The translations under genes were made by a program, and so were the position numbers. From JAUWOY01 sp034431315 (GTDB lineage: Bacteria > Chloroflexota > Anaerolineae > VGOG01), in the NCBI GenBank assembly GCA_034431315.1, contig DAOUDK010000141.1, positions 1 to 36,751 on the forward strand: a stretch of 36,751 nt of DNA. The letters are read 5' to 3'. The notes under the pieces are model-generated. The model worked only from the letters and a program-made list of their open reading frames with translations, was not told the origin of the DNA and did no database searches. Positions 8,839-16,299 of the stretch are shown one piece after another (position 1 is the stretch's first letter; the number at the start of each line of letters is the position of its first letter).

Positions 8839-9204
8839 TCAAGAGAGGACAGCCAGCTTGTGGTACGTGGCGTCCGATTGGAGGGTATCCCCCTCCTTAG
8901 CGCCTCGGAACCAGGTGCCTAATTGCCATCCCGGCCCCATGAGGATGTTGCCCGACCAGAACACGCCGCTGTATTGTACAGCGTTGGCCCTGCTGGCCAG
9001 GCACATCCACTCATCAATGTCGGCGCCATAGACCGCCACATTGATCTCCGGCGTTGGGCCTGAGTTGTTCTTGGCGTGGATGCTGGTCAGCACCCACCAC
9101 TCACCCTCAGGCACTTGAGGACCTAATATGAGCTCCCGATCGCTGTCGCAGAGCTTGAACAGATGCCAGGCCCCAGCTTCTTCGACTTGTGTAAGGTCTA
9201 CCAT
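8839..9204 (-). CDS. Hypothetical 121-aa protein, partner of radical SAM enzyme
   Basis: I do not recognise the family. The 121-aa sequence is rich in Trp, Gly and short beta-strand-like segments (EWWVLTSIHAKNNS, INVAVYGADIDEW, YSGVFWSGNILMGPGW), suggesting a compact beta-sandwich. It has only two Cys and no leader-like Gly-Gly, so it is not an obvious RiPP precursor. It is preceded by a strong AGGAGG 8 nt before ATG 9204 and followed after 17 nt by the radical SAM gene, so the two are probably co-transcribed. The methyltransferase gene ends 66 nt upstream and could be in the same transcript. Confidence 0.65.
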   Translation of the reverse strand: MVDLTQVEEAGAWHLFKLCDSDRELILGPQVPEGEWWVLTSIHAKNNSGPTPEINVAVYGADIDEWMCLASRANAVQYSGVFWSGNILMGPGWQLGTWFRGAKEGDTLQSDATYHKLAVLS

Positions 9205-9270
9205 TTCGTTTTCCTCCTGTTTTGATGGGTATGATGGTTTCTCAAATCCTTACTTCACTCCTCGGTAGAG

Positions 9271-10299
9271 TTATGTGCCGATTAAGAGAGTTTCTTTGGA
9301 CTTGGTGTTGGTGGACAGGACATATTTATATAGGCCGAAATGCTCAACGCGCACGTGGCGCTTGTATCGCTTGAGCAAAGACACCAGCTCTGATTCAGAA
9401 GGTATACCATCGCTGCGATAAGAGACGACCAGAATACTCTCCTGATATCTGCGAAACAACTGGTCAAAAGCCGCGTGAATTCGTCTCTTATCTGTCCACT
9501 CCCTTGGCCGTGGCTTCAAACGACGATGCTTTGATTTGAGGTCTATATGTTTGCCCCACTCATCGTACATTGTCAAGCCCTCTAAGAAGTGATAGAACGC
9601 AAAGTAGTCCACAGGTGTGCCTTGCCTGGAGATGTAAGGTGTGTCTATATAAACCAGATCATACTCACCCGGCACATCAACAGCCTCGCAATTAAGGGCA
9701 CGATTCGCTTGGCCATTGTCAAAGACAGCTCGATTGGCCTCTATGGCGAAAATGTGAAACCACTCCTCGAAGGGCCTATCCCAGGTGGTCTTGTTTCCAA
9801 ACGAGCGCTCCACCTCTGCGAAGCGTAGATAGAGGTTCTTACGATGAAACAGATTATAGGGTCGCTTGATGATGCAGGCTTGACACAGGGCAAAGAACGC
9901 CAAAGCGAGCTTGTACGGGTCGCTGAGTTGGCGAATGTTGGTGATCGTCTGGTCAATCCAGGCGTTCTCCTCATCGGTGAAATAGACATCGGGAAAATTG
10001 TCTCGGACGAAACATGGATACGCGATTTCTGGGTGCCTCGTGAGAAGCCAGTCCACTTCCTCAGGGCTGAGGCGTACCTGTTTGTTCTCAATCAGTGCCA
10101 GACCAATGTAATAGTTGAAGCGGAGCAAGTCGTTATACGTAACCTGCTTACCTGCCTGCTTCAAGCGGTAGGCAACCGCACCAGTGCCGCCAAAGGCATC
10201 CAGGCAGGTCATGAAGTTCAGATCGGCGATTTGCTCCCAAATCCAGTTAGCAAGCTTTGCCTTGCTACCCAGATAGCGGGTGGAAGGAAACTTTGGCAT
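9271..10299 (-). CDS. D12-class N6-adenine DNA methyltransferase (orphan)
   Basis: This is a 342-aa DNA methyltransferase transferring methyl from SAM to adenine N6. Motif I is AFGGTGAV at residues 35-42, preceded by the typical D12 opening RYLGSKAKLANWI. Motif IV is DTPY at 219-222, a DPPY variant. The region between carries the recognition domain. There is no restriction endonuclease gene beside it, so it is an orphan or part of an accessory set. The ATG at 10299 lacks a clear ribosome site (only GGGGC). The start lies about 26 bp inside the flank of the transposase element, so the insertion may have removed its native upstream region. The recognition sequence is not predictable here. Confidence 0.88.
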   Translation of the reverse strand: MPKFPSTRYLGSKAKLANWIWEQIADLNFMTCLDAFGGTGAVAYRLKQAGKQVTYNDLLRFNYYIGLALIENKQVRLSPEEVDWLLTRHPEIAYPCFVRDNFPDVYFTDEENAWIDQTITNIRQLSDPYKLALAFFALCQACIIKRPYNLFHRKNLYLRFAEVERSFGNKTTWDRPFEEWFHIFAIEANRAVFDNGQANRALNCEAVDVPGEYDLVYIDTPYISRQGTPVDYFAFYHFLEGLTMYDEWGKHIDLKSKHRRLKPRPREWTDKRRIHAAFDQLFRRYQESILVVSYRSDGIPSESELVSLLKRYKRHVRVEHFGLYKYVLSTNTKSKETLLIGT

Positions 10300-10430
10300 G
10301 GTTCAGAATCAGCCCCACGGGGGCGAAAACACCTTTACAAATTTGGATGGGCCTTCGGCTATCAGGCAGGTGAATAGAACGCTTGTTCTGAGATACAAGC
10401 TATGGTTCGAAGACGTTCTGCGGCAGTTGA

Positions 10431-12110
10431 CTACGCGCCGGCCGGATAGCCCAGGGCTTCTAGCCAATCATCTGTTTCCCGGCCGTCTGGGGTGTAGACC
10501 TTGATGCCCGCCAGCTGGAAGGGGCTCTTACCCTGCCGCTTGCCCCGTTTGAAGGGGTGCATATCGAACCACAGGATGAACAGGTTGAACCAGTTCTGGG
10601 CCGTCTTCCGATCGTGGAAGTGCCGCTTGGCCCACATGTAGGGCTTGAGGACGCTGTTGACCGTCTCCGCTGCACAACTGGTACGGATCACCCCTTCCAA
10701 GATGGTGAACAGTTCCTCGGCCAGGGCATGGGCCGTCCAGTCATCGGCAATCAGTTCGACAACCAGCTTCTGAGCGTCAGCGGCAGCGCTTCGGAACTGC
10801 TTGTGGCCATTGACCACGGCCCGGCTCAGGCGCCAGGCCCGGGCAACGGCGGCTTGGAAGAAAGCGCGGTCTTTCTCATCGGGAAAAGCACGGGCCAAAT
10901 GCCGCTGCCAAGGGATGAGTTGCACTTCCAACCAGTCCAGAAAGGTCAACAACTCCTCTCGCTGGCGTTCCAGATAGGTCACCAGCCTTTGCACCAGTGG
11001 ATGATCTAGCTGCCGCAGGCCCTCGATGGTCTCGTCGAGGAGCCATTGGTTGATCTCGCGGTCCCGGATTTCACCTGATCGCCAGTCCACGATCTCCAGG
11101 GCATCGCACAGACAGCCGCGCCAGAAGCGGAGTTCGCCGCTCATCTCGACCAGCTTTTCGGCCTCTGCTACGGCTTCAGCCCAGGTGTTGAAGGCGACCT
11201 CATCCCAGGGTTCGCTGTGCAAGGGCTGCTCTAGCTTCTCGGCCTGTTCTAGCTTCCGAAGAGCGATCCGCTCCAGGTCTGTGACCGCCTGCGTCGCTTT
11301 GCTCATCGGGTGCCAGACATCCTTCTGCACGGGGACGCTCAACTCCGCTTCCCGCAAGGAGCAGGGATAGTAGCGGGCTGCATCTTCGGCCAAACCGATG
11401 ATGCGTAACCCCCGTGTCTGGTGGTCAATGGCCAGGCTCACGCCCCAGGTTTCCGCGTCGCAGCCTTGTTCCACATGGCCGCTGATGATGACCAGGCAGC
11501 GTGGCTCGACGGTGATCAGAAAGGTCAAGCCGTCGAAATAGGTTTCATCACGAGCGACGATCACCTCACCCAAGGGAGAGAAGTCGGTGCTGTCCAGGAT
11601 TTCTCCTGCTCGGCGACCGGCCTCGTCGATGAACTCAGACAGGAAGCCCACGGAGCGTGTTTGATCGAAGGCGGTCTCCAGGCAATCCTGCATCGGTCGG
11701 ATGGTCACCCCGCCGGGAAACAGGCAAGTTAACAGGGTGCGCTTGATGCGGGTACCGGTCACTGCCACCACAGGCACATTAATAGATGGGGCAGGTAGCA
11801 TCGGAACGGGATTGGTCTTGATCGGCCTTCCCCCAGGACGAGGGAACATGATCTCCCAGGCTCGTTCACCGATGGCATAGATGGTGGGACGACTGGTGTG
11901 GAACAACCCCGCCAAGTCGGTGATGGCCCCCCAGGGACGAAGAGGCCAATTGACGACGGCGCCGATCAGCAAGCGCTCCGTGACCCCCAGGTGACGTAGC
12001 TTGTAGCCTGGCGCTGCTGGAGGGCCGCCCATGATGGAGAGTGGCGGACCGCCGACCAACTCCATCACGGCGGTATTGACTGGCAGAAGCGAGGTGTGGT
12101 ACAATATCAT
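10431..12110 (-). CDS. DDE-like transposase, unclassified family
   Basis: This 559-aa protein has an N-terminal helix-turn-helix-like part (GVTERLLIGAVVNWPL through HTSRPTIYAIGERAWEIM). A central RNase H-like start is EVIVARDETYFDGLTFLITV (first Asp), followed by SGHVEQGCDAETWGVSLAI. A long helical insertion follows. The C-terminal block is CAAETVNSVLKPYMWAKRHF with a candidate catalytic Glu, ending in FKRGKRQGKSPFQLAGI. That last pattern is typical of DDE transposase C-termini. AAAGGAG lies 9 nt before ATG 12110, and a promoter (TTGCAA-17-TACACT) precedes it. I cannot name the IS family. The frame is intact. Confidence 0.7.
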   Translation of the reverse strand: MILYHTSLLPVNTAVMELVGGPPLSIMGGPPAAPGYKLRHLGVTERLLIGAVVNWPLRPWGAITDLAGLFHTSRPTIYAIGERAWEIMFPRPGGRPIKTNPVPMLPAPSINVPVVAVTGTRIKRTLLTCLFPGGVTIRPMQDCLETAFDQTRSVGFLSEFIDEAGRRAGEILDSTDFSPLGEVIVARDETYFDGLTFLITVEPRCLVIISGHVEQGCDAETWGVSLAIDHQTRGLRIIGLAEDAARYYPCSLREAELSVPVQKDVWHPMSKATQAVTDLERIALRKLEQAEKLEQPLHSEPWDEVAFNTWAEAVAEAEKLVEMSGELRFWRGCLCDALEIVDWRSGEIRDREINQWLLDETIEGLRQLDHPLVQRLVTYLERQREELLTFLDWLEVQLIPWQRHLARAFPDEKDRAFFQAAVARAWRLSRAVVNGHKQFRSAAADAQKLVVELIADDWTAHALAEELFTILEGVIRTSCAAETVNSVLKPYMWAKRHFHDRKTAQNWFNLFILWFDMHPFKRGKRQGKSPFQLAGIKVYTPDGRETDDWLEALGYPAGA

Positions 12111-12157
12111 CGCAGACGACTCCTTTCTCGCTGGAAACTGGATAGATTGATATGTCT

Positions 12158-12186
12158 AGTGTACCAGCAATGGGGATTGTTTGCAA
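12158..12186 (-). promoter_or_regulatory. Promoter of the 559-aa transposase
   Basis: On the minus strand TTGCAA (12186-12181), a 17-bp spacer and TACACT (12163-12158) make a sigma70-type promoter about 50 bp upstream of ATG 12110. It lies inside the inverted repeats, as expected for an element that carries its own promoter. Confidence 0.5.
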
Positions 12187-12199
12187 CTTCTCACCTCGC

Positions 12200-12319
12200 T
12201 TATTCAATTGTAAAGATGTTTATCTCACCAAATGAACCATGCCGAAACTTTGCAGTCAGGTCTGGGAAAAGTGCCTGTTGATAGGCTGTGGCTATTCGCA
12301 TTTCTATCTCATCCGACAT
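12200..12319 (-). pseudogene. Broken open frame running into the IS end
   Basis: A 39-codon frame from ATG 12319 reads like real protein (MSDEIEMRIATAYQQAL, then LFPDLTAKFRHGSFGEI). It is open further 5' (VSVELDALDGTAVR). Its last codons and its TAA stop coincide with the right inverted repeat of the transposase element, so the original gene was probably interrupted by the insertion. A second reading frame immediately 5' (from ATG 12422, MPREVWHFGNADLVIA) also looks protein-like, so there may be a frameshift as well. The function is unknown. Confidence 0.35.
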
Positions 12320-12479
12320 ACGCACTGCCGTTCCGTCCAGTGCGTCAAGCTCAACGCTCACGTCCGCTGTGATTGGCGATAACGAGATCCGCGTTGCCGA
12401 AGTGCCACACTTCGCGTGGCATTTGGGTAAGCAGTGAAGCCGCGAACCGGCAAAGCGGTGTTAGCCAAAGTGGCTGCAT

Positions 12480-12974
12480 TTACGGGCCCCCAGTGATCCA
12501 ACCCCAAATGCCTTTCGCCCACGTCTGGAGTAGTCCCGAAAGGAGTGCACCAGCAACAAAGAAGACCAAGCCAAAAAAGAAGTTCATCGCAATCTCAAAC
12601 CAACGTTCGCGACCGCGTTCTTTCCCCAGAGTGACCTCTAATTGTTGGATAAGGGCCTCGACCTTCAGTTCCTCGATTTCAGCCAGCTTGGAGTACCTTT
12701 CGTATTCCTCCCGAAGCTGGTTCAGCCTCTCGGACCGCTGTCGAAGCCCTTCTTCCAATTGGGAGACAAGCTGCGATGAACGCTGAAGCGATTCTATAGC
12801 CTCGCTGACTTGTTCATCTAGATCACTCCGTGACTGTCTCAATTCGAGTAGAAGGTCATAGAGTTCAGGCCCAGGGATCAGTGGGATTGGTAGCGACCGA
12901 AGCACGAGACGCCAAAGGCGCCGTCGTACTGTAGGTGAAAGCAACTCTCTTTTCTCTTCCATTTTTCCCGCCAT
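12480..12974 (-). CDS. Coiled-coil protein with C-terminal membrane anchor
   Basis: This 164-aa protein of unknown function has a long coiled coil at about residues 45-110 (LLELRQSRSDLDEQVSEAI, EGLRQRSERLNQLREEYERY). A C-terminal hydrophobic segment, AMNFFFGLVFFVAGALLSGL, ends in a short amphipathic tail. It is probably tail-anchored in the membrane with the coiled coil in the cytoplasm. ATG 12974 has no ribosome site; ATG 12962 (MEEKREL) is an alternative with weak GGCGGG. A MITE has inserted immediately upstream (12987-13223) and may have separated the gene from its signals. It sits downstream of the TIR gene in the same direction. The gene is probably real. Confidence 0.6.
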   Translation of the reverse strand: MAGKMEEKRELLSPTVRRRLWRLVLRSLPIPLIPGPELYDLLLELRQSRSDLDEQVSEAIESLQRSSQLVSQLEEGLRQRSERLNQLREEYERYSKLAEIEELKVEALIQQLEVTLGKERGRERWFEIAMNFFFGLVFFVAGALLSGLLQTWAKGIWGWITGGP

Positions 12975-12986
12975 TTCGGTTAACTA

Positions 12987-13223
12987 CTGAATTTCAGAAA
13001 CTTCCCAAGCCATAGTCATCAAGACTCGCTGTCTCACTAGCCGGGGGGCGGTTTGGATCACGAAAGCTGCGAAAGGCCGCGAAAGGCACGAAAGTCTGCT
13101 TGCCGACAGGACTTCCTTTCGTGTATTTCGTGTGCTTTCGTGACTTTCGTGTTCCGAACCCTTTTGCCGATACGGACACCTTGCCCCAATATCGTACCTT
13201 TCAGACAAGTTTCTGAAATTCAG
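12987..13223. mobile_element. 237-bp MITE with 17-bp terminal inverted repeats and 6-bp target duplication
   Basis: CTGAATTTCAGAAACTT (12987-13003) is perfectly inverted at 13207-13223. Both ends are flanked by the direct repeat TAACTA (12981-12986 and 13224-13229). There is no coding capacity. The centre (about 13057-13158) is an imperfect hairpin built from short acgaaag/ctttcgtg-type repeats, a class of dispersed repeat seen in many environmental bacterial genomes. It separates the attC-like hairpin of the TIR gene from the start of the 164-aa gene. Without it those would be about 40 bp apart. Confidence 0.85.
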
Positions 13224-13258
13224 TAACTATGTGAATGGCGCAATGCTAAAAACATTGC

Positions 13259-13403
13259 GTACAACGTTCTCGCCGTTGGCGAGGCCCGCCGTGTCCCTCG
13301 TTGGTAAGTCACCTCGCGCATACCGTGATACTGCACTGGCAGGCAGCCTTTGCCCACCAACAAGCGGCGGGTTTAGGCCTCAGTCGCCAATGGCGCGTTA
13401 GGC
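13259..13403 (-). other. attC-like imperfect hairpin 3' of the TIR gene
   Basis: Read on the minus strand, GCCTAAC (13403-13397) matches the integron box RYYYAAC perfectly and contains the TIR gene's TAA stop. GTTGTAC (13265-13259) matches GTTRRRY except for one base. The arms between are complementary with bulges. CGCCATTGGCGA against TCGCCAACGGCG, GGCC against GGCC, and CGCCG against CGGCG all line up in order. A length of 145 bp is at the upper end for attC sites. No integron integrase lies in the window. Confidence 0.5.
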
Positions 13404-14348
13404 GTGATGTCGTTCTGGAAAACCTGTCAGACTGCTCAGAATAGAGAAGTCAAGGCGGTTGATGGCTCCCATCGCACAGTCTGGACAAAGGTTGGCAAAC
13501 ACAATTCCGATCATCGCGATGACAACGTAGGTTGCATTCTCCCTGTAATCAGCCACAAGTGGTCTGTATTCAATGCGAATGATGTCTTTGGCTTCACAGA
13601 CATGATCCGGTTGCTCATCGCGTTTCTCTAACGATGCGACTATGCCAAGACAGTCTAGCCTTGCGAATTTGGAGATGATTTCTTCGATAGATAGACCGAC
13701 TAGTCTGCTCAAATACTCTATGTTTAGGTGTACATTCTCGGGAGGCCCGGCCGGACAGGTGTGGATGATCGAGGTCACCAGCATCCTTCTCTCCTCTGGG
13801 GTCATCAGCTTCAGTGCTTCAAAGAAGCTATGGGCCAGCAGCCACGTCTCTTCTTGAAGCTCTGGTGCATCGGCTTCGACCATCTCGTAAAGAATGTCAG
13901 GCATCAGAGGAAAGAACTCAATTCTTCTGATGGGGCCAACTTTCTCTTTCACAAGTTCGGCAAATTCCTCAGGAGAGTACTCGGTCAAGTCCACATAGCC
14001 AATAGTGGGAAGGATTCCGGGAATCTCGGTATCGTCAAATCGTGCAGACAGTATGTATTCCTGGCTTGACTCAAACGCCTTCGCCTGAGCAGCTTGCCTC
14101 TCGTGATTTGTCCAGAGCTTTTCAGCATAGTACTTTGAGCAGAATATGACCGTGAATCTAGCTTTGTTGCGGTATACGTCCTGCAAATGATCGTAAAGGT
14201 TCTTGCCCCATAGCGTTACGACCTCGTACTTATCGTAGAAGACCCGGATGCCCATTCTCCGTAGCGTGGCAGCCACTTGTTCCACGTATTCTCGGTCTTC
14301 ACCAGCGAATGAAAGCGCAACATCAAACTGCTTTTCATCCTGAGTCAT
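13398..14348 (-). CDS. TIR-domain protein, candidate defence effector
   Basis: This 316-aa protein opens with a TIR domain (residues 8 to ~125): FDVALSFAGEDREYV, then VFYDKYE and FTVIFCSKYYAEKLW. Glu83 in TNHERQAA is at the position of the catalytic glutamate of NAD-degrading TIRs. Residues ~130-300 are an unclassified helical region with a possible winged helix (MTPEERRMLVTSI, then LSRLVGLSIEEIISKFARL). ATG 14348 is chosen for GGAG about 8 nt upstream; the frame is open 14 codons further. Bacterial TIR proteins are usually antiphage effectors that deplete NAD+ or make signal molecules. Whether this one is an enzyme and what activates it are not visible. It is followed directly by an attC-like hairpin, so it may be a mobile gene cassette. 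Confidence 0.82.
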   Translation of the reverse strand: MTQDEKQFDVALSFAGEDREYVEQVAATLRRMGIRVFYDKYEVVTLWGKNLYDHLQDVYRNKARFTVIFCSKYYAEKLWTNHERQAAQAKAFESSQEYILSARFDDTEIPGILPTIGYVDLTEYSPEEFAELVKEKVGPIRRIEFFPLMPDILYEMVEADAPELQEETWLLAHSFFEALKLMTPEERRMLVTSIIHTCPAGPPENVHLNIEYLSRLVGLSIEEIISKFARLDCLGIVASLEKRDEQPDHVCEAKDIIRIEYRPLVADYRENATYVVIAMIGIVFANLCPDCAMGAINRLDFSILSSLTGFPERHHA

Positions 14349-14428
14349 TGCACACTCCAAAAACGGGGAACTACCCGGAGGTTCACACACTCACCGGCGG
14401 TTCCTTGAACTTCACACCCTGACGCCAC

Positions 14429-16180
14429 CTAAAAGCTACTCACACACGCGCTGTGGCAGGCGGAGTGGCACGCACTATGGCAGACGCACGCGCTGTGACA
14501 CGCGCTGTGACAGGCGTCGTGGACGCAGGCGCTGTGGCAAGCATCGTGGACGCAGGCGGAGTGACAGGCGCTGTGGCAGGCGGAGTGGCAGGCATCGTAG
14601 CCGGCATCCTCCCGCCCGGCCAGGCGGTCCAGGAAATGAGTGGCGGAGGTGGCCAGTCCCTCGGCCCGGGTGGTGATGTTGTCGGCCACGCCCTCCAACA
14701 CGCCGGCCATCTGGTCGGCGCCGCCGACCAGCGGGGATTCGCGCAGCGCCTCCAGGGGCGTGGGGCCCCGACGGACGGCGACGGGGACAGGGCGGTAGGG
14801 CCGGTAGCTGGGGGCCAGGATGATCCAGGGGAACGTCGGGTGGCCCCAGCCCCAGCGGCGCGCGGGGTCCAGTCGGCGGTAGTCATCCCAGGCATCCTCG
14901 GCCCGCCGCCGGTAGGTGTCGCGGGTGGCCTCAGGGTCGGCGTTCCACATCTTGGTCTGCAACTGGGCCAAGAGCAGGGCCATCACCCGCTCGATGGTTG
15001 CCTGGGGCAGCGTGCCGTCGTCGGCGATGCCCGCCACCAGTGCCCGCTCATAGTCGCTCATCTCCACCCCCCGTTCCCCCCAATCTTGGGGGGCCAGGGG
15101 GGCAGTCACCTCCAGTTGCAGGGGCCGCCGGTTGAGCACCGTCAGCACATCCCGCTGGGAGAGGGCCATGATCACCAGAGTGATCACCTTGGCCGTGTCG
15201 CCGATGTAGAGGGCGGCCTCGATGGCATCCAGGTCGGGCACCACCCCCGGCTGAGCGAAGGTCTCGATCTCAATCTCCGGAGCCTGGTACTCCTCCGGCG
15301 CAGCCTTGGGCGATACCAGGCGGAAGATGATGAAGACGATGACTCCAGCTACGAACAGGCCCAGAACTCCGAAGATGAAGAGGTAGGGCAAAAGGGAACG
15401 ACTGGGCGCAGGCTGGGGTTCCTCTGTGGGAGTGAACTCCTCGGCAGGGACGATGGGTTCGGCGGGAAGCTCGGCGAAGTAGCGGCCAGGGATGTAGACT
15501 TTGGGGGTGAAGTCGTACTTAGGGGGAACGTTCTTCTTGGAGATGTGGATGGAAAGCCAGTTCTGGCCCGTGGCCTCGTCGGGGGTGGGATAGTAGACCC
15601 AGCGGTCGAAAGAAGAAACATTGGCGTCGTCAACCACGATAGCCGCCCGGTCTACGAGCTCATCGGTCACCTGCTCCGGCTGGGTGACATCGGCCGGCAA
15701 CTCGATGGGCAGAACGAAGGTCACGATCTGCTCACCGATGTACAGACTCCACTGGATGGGCGCCCAGGCCAGCACGCGGTGCTCCACCCCGTCAATCTCC
15801 GTCACGTCCAGGGCACGCTCTACCCGATAGTGCACCTGGACGGTGTACTCCCGGTCCGGCTTGGTGGTCAGCCCAAAGGGAACGGTGTAGAAGCCGCCGC
15901 CCTTGCTGACCAGGCTCACGGGCGTCTCCTGGCCGTCGTGCTCGAGGTGGGCGTCCAGGATGCGATGGCCGGCATCGAAGGGGCCCATGGTGGTGATCTT
16001 GTCCCGAGGCTCGCTCTCCCAGAAGGTCAAGCGGTACTTGACATCGAGGCTAGTGTCCTCCAGGACGGCCACCTGGGACTCCACCTCGGTAATGGTGGGC
16101 GGCCCTTGAGCCCTGACCACCGGGGAGGTGAGAACGAGGACGACGAGAAACAAGAGGCCGAAACGAATCGTCTTTTTCAT
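14429..16180 (-). CDS. DUF2207-like membrane protein with Cys/His-repeat C-terminal tail
   Basis: This is a 583-aa protein from ATG 16180 (GGCAGGTG upstream). A signal peptide (FGLLFLVVLVLTSPVVRA) is followed by an extracytoplasmic beta-rich domain to about residue 250, resembling DUF2207. A Pro/Glu linker and one membrane helix (LLPYLFIFGVLGLFVAGVIV) precede a cytoplasmic domain. The last 55 residues are almost pure repeat: blocks of CHSA broken by VHDA, with 13 Cys and 11 His, ending in VSSF. By topology the tail is cytoplasmic. It could bind metal or be a substrate for modification. Low-complexity Gly/Cys-rich tails are known on DUF2207-type proteins, but I do not know a function for this one. 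The gene follows RNase J and is separated from it by a terminator. Confidence 0.75.
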   Translation of the reverse strand: MKKTIRFGLLFLVVLVLTSPVVRAQGPPTITEVESQVAVLEDTSLDVKYRLTFWESEPRDKITTMGPFDAGHRILDAHLEHDGQETPVSLVSKGGGFYTVPFGLTTKPDREYTVQVHYRVERALDVTEIDGVEHRVLAWAPIQWSLYIGEQIVTFVLPIELPADVTQPEQVTDELVDRAAIVVDDANVSSFDRWVYYPTPDEATGQNWLSIHISKKNVPPKYDFTPKVYIPGRYFAELPAEPIVPAEEFTPTEEPQPAPSRSLLPYLFIFGVLGLFVAGVIVFIIFRLVSPKAAPEEYQAPEIEIETFAQPGVVPDLDAIEAALYIGDTAKVITLVIMALSQRDVLTVLNRRPLQLEVTAPLAPQDWGERGVEMSDYERALVAGIADDGTLPQATIERVMALLLAQLQTKMWNADPEATRDTYRRRAEDAWDDYRRLDPARRWGWGHPTFPWIILAPSYRPYRPVPVAVRRGPTPLEALRESPLVGGADQMAGVLEGVADNITTRAEGLATSATHFLDRLAGREDAGYDACHSACHSACHSACVHDACHSACVHDACHSACHSACVCHSACHSACHSACVSSF

Positions 16181-16242
16181 GATGCACCTGCCTTTCTTGC
16201 CTTTTGCTACCGGACACTTTGAGCCGACAACCCGATTATAAC

Positions 16243-16275
16243 ACAAAAGCGCGCTACTGTCTAGCGCGCTTTTGT
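16243..16275 (-). terminator. Bidirectional terminator after RNase J gene
   Basis: A perfect 14-bp stem, ACAAAAGCGCGCTA with its complement (loop CTGTC), has an A-run on one arm and a T-run on the other, so it can act on both strands. It lies 24 bp beyond the RNase J stop. Confidence 0.85.
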
Positions 16276-16299
16276 CACAACAACACGTTTTCGGGTTCG

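Larger units (their letters stand above)
10326..12222 (-). mobile_element. Putative insertion sequence around the 559-aa transposase
   Basis: Imperfect inverted repeats flank the gene. The left end (plus strand, 10326-10342) reads AAAACACCTTTACAAAT. The reverse complement of the right end (12207-12222) reads TAAACATCTTTACAAT. They share AAACAnCTTTACAA. The resulting size of about 1.9 kb suits a 559-aa transposase. I see no clear target duplication, so the exact ends remain uncertain. The methyltransferase lies just outside the left end, and a broken open frame runs into the right end. Confidence 0.5.

Noticed and set aside
12349..12466. Second attC-like hairpin after the 164-aa gene
   Set aside because: GTTGAGC matches the box at one end, but the other end (GGCTAAC) deviates, the arms pair poorly, and two protein-like frames run through it. 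Not strong enough to list as a site.
12984..13208. 74-codon frame rich in HESHESTRNTRKE-like residues
   Set aside because: It is a translation of the acgaaag repeat inside the MITE; such frames are common false genes.
14429..14600. Possible CRISPR or DNA tandem repeat
   Set aside because: The short repeats are coding (CHSA units), with no spacers, leader or cas genes.
14453..16222. 589-codon plus-strand open frame
   Set aside because: It is exactly antisense to the DUF2207-like gene and has low-complexity translation (GAVAGGVAG type). It is a shadow of GC-rich codon usage, not a gene.
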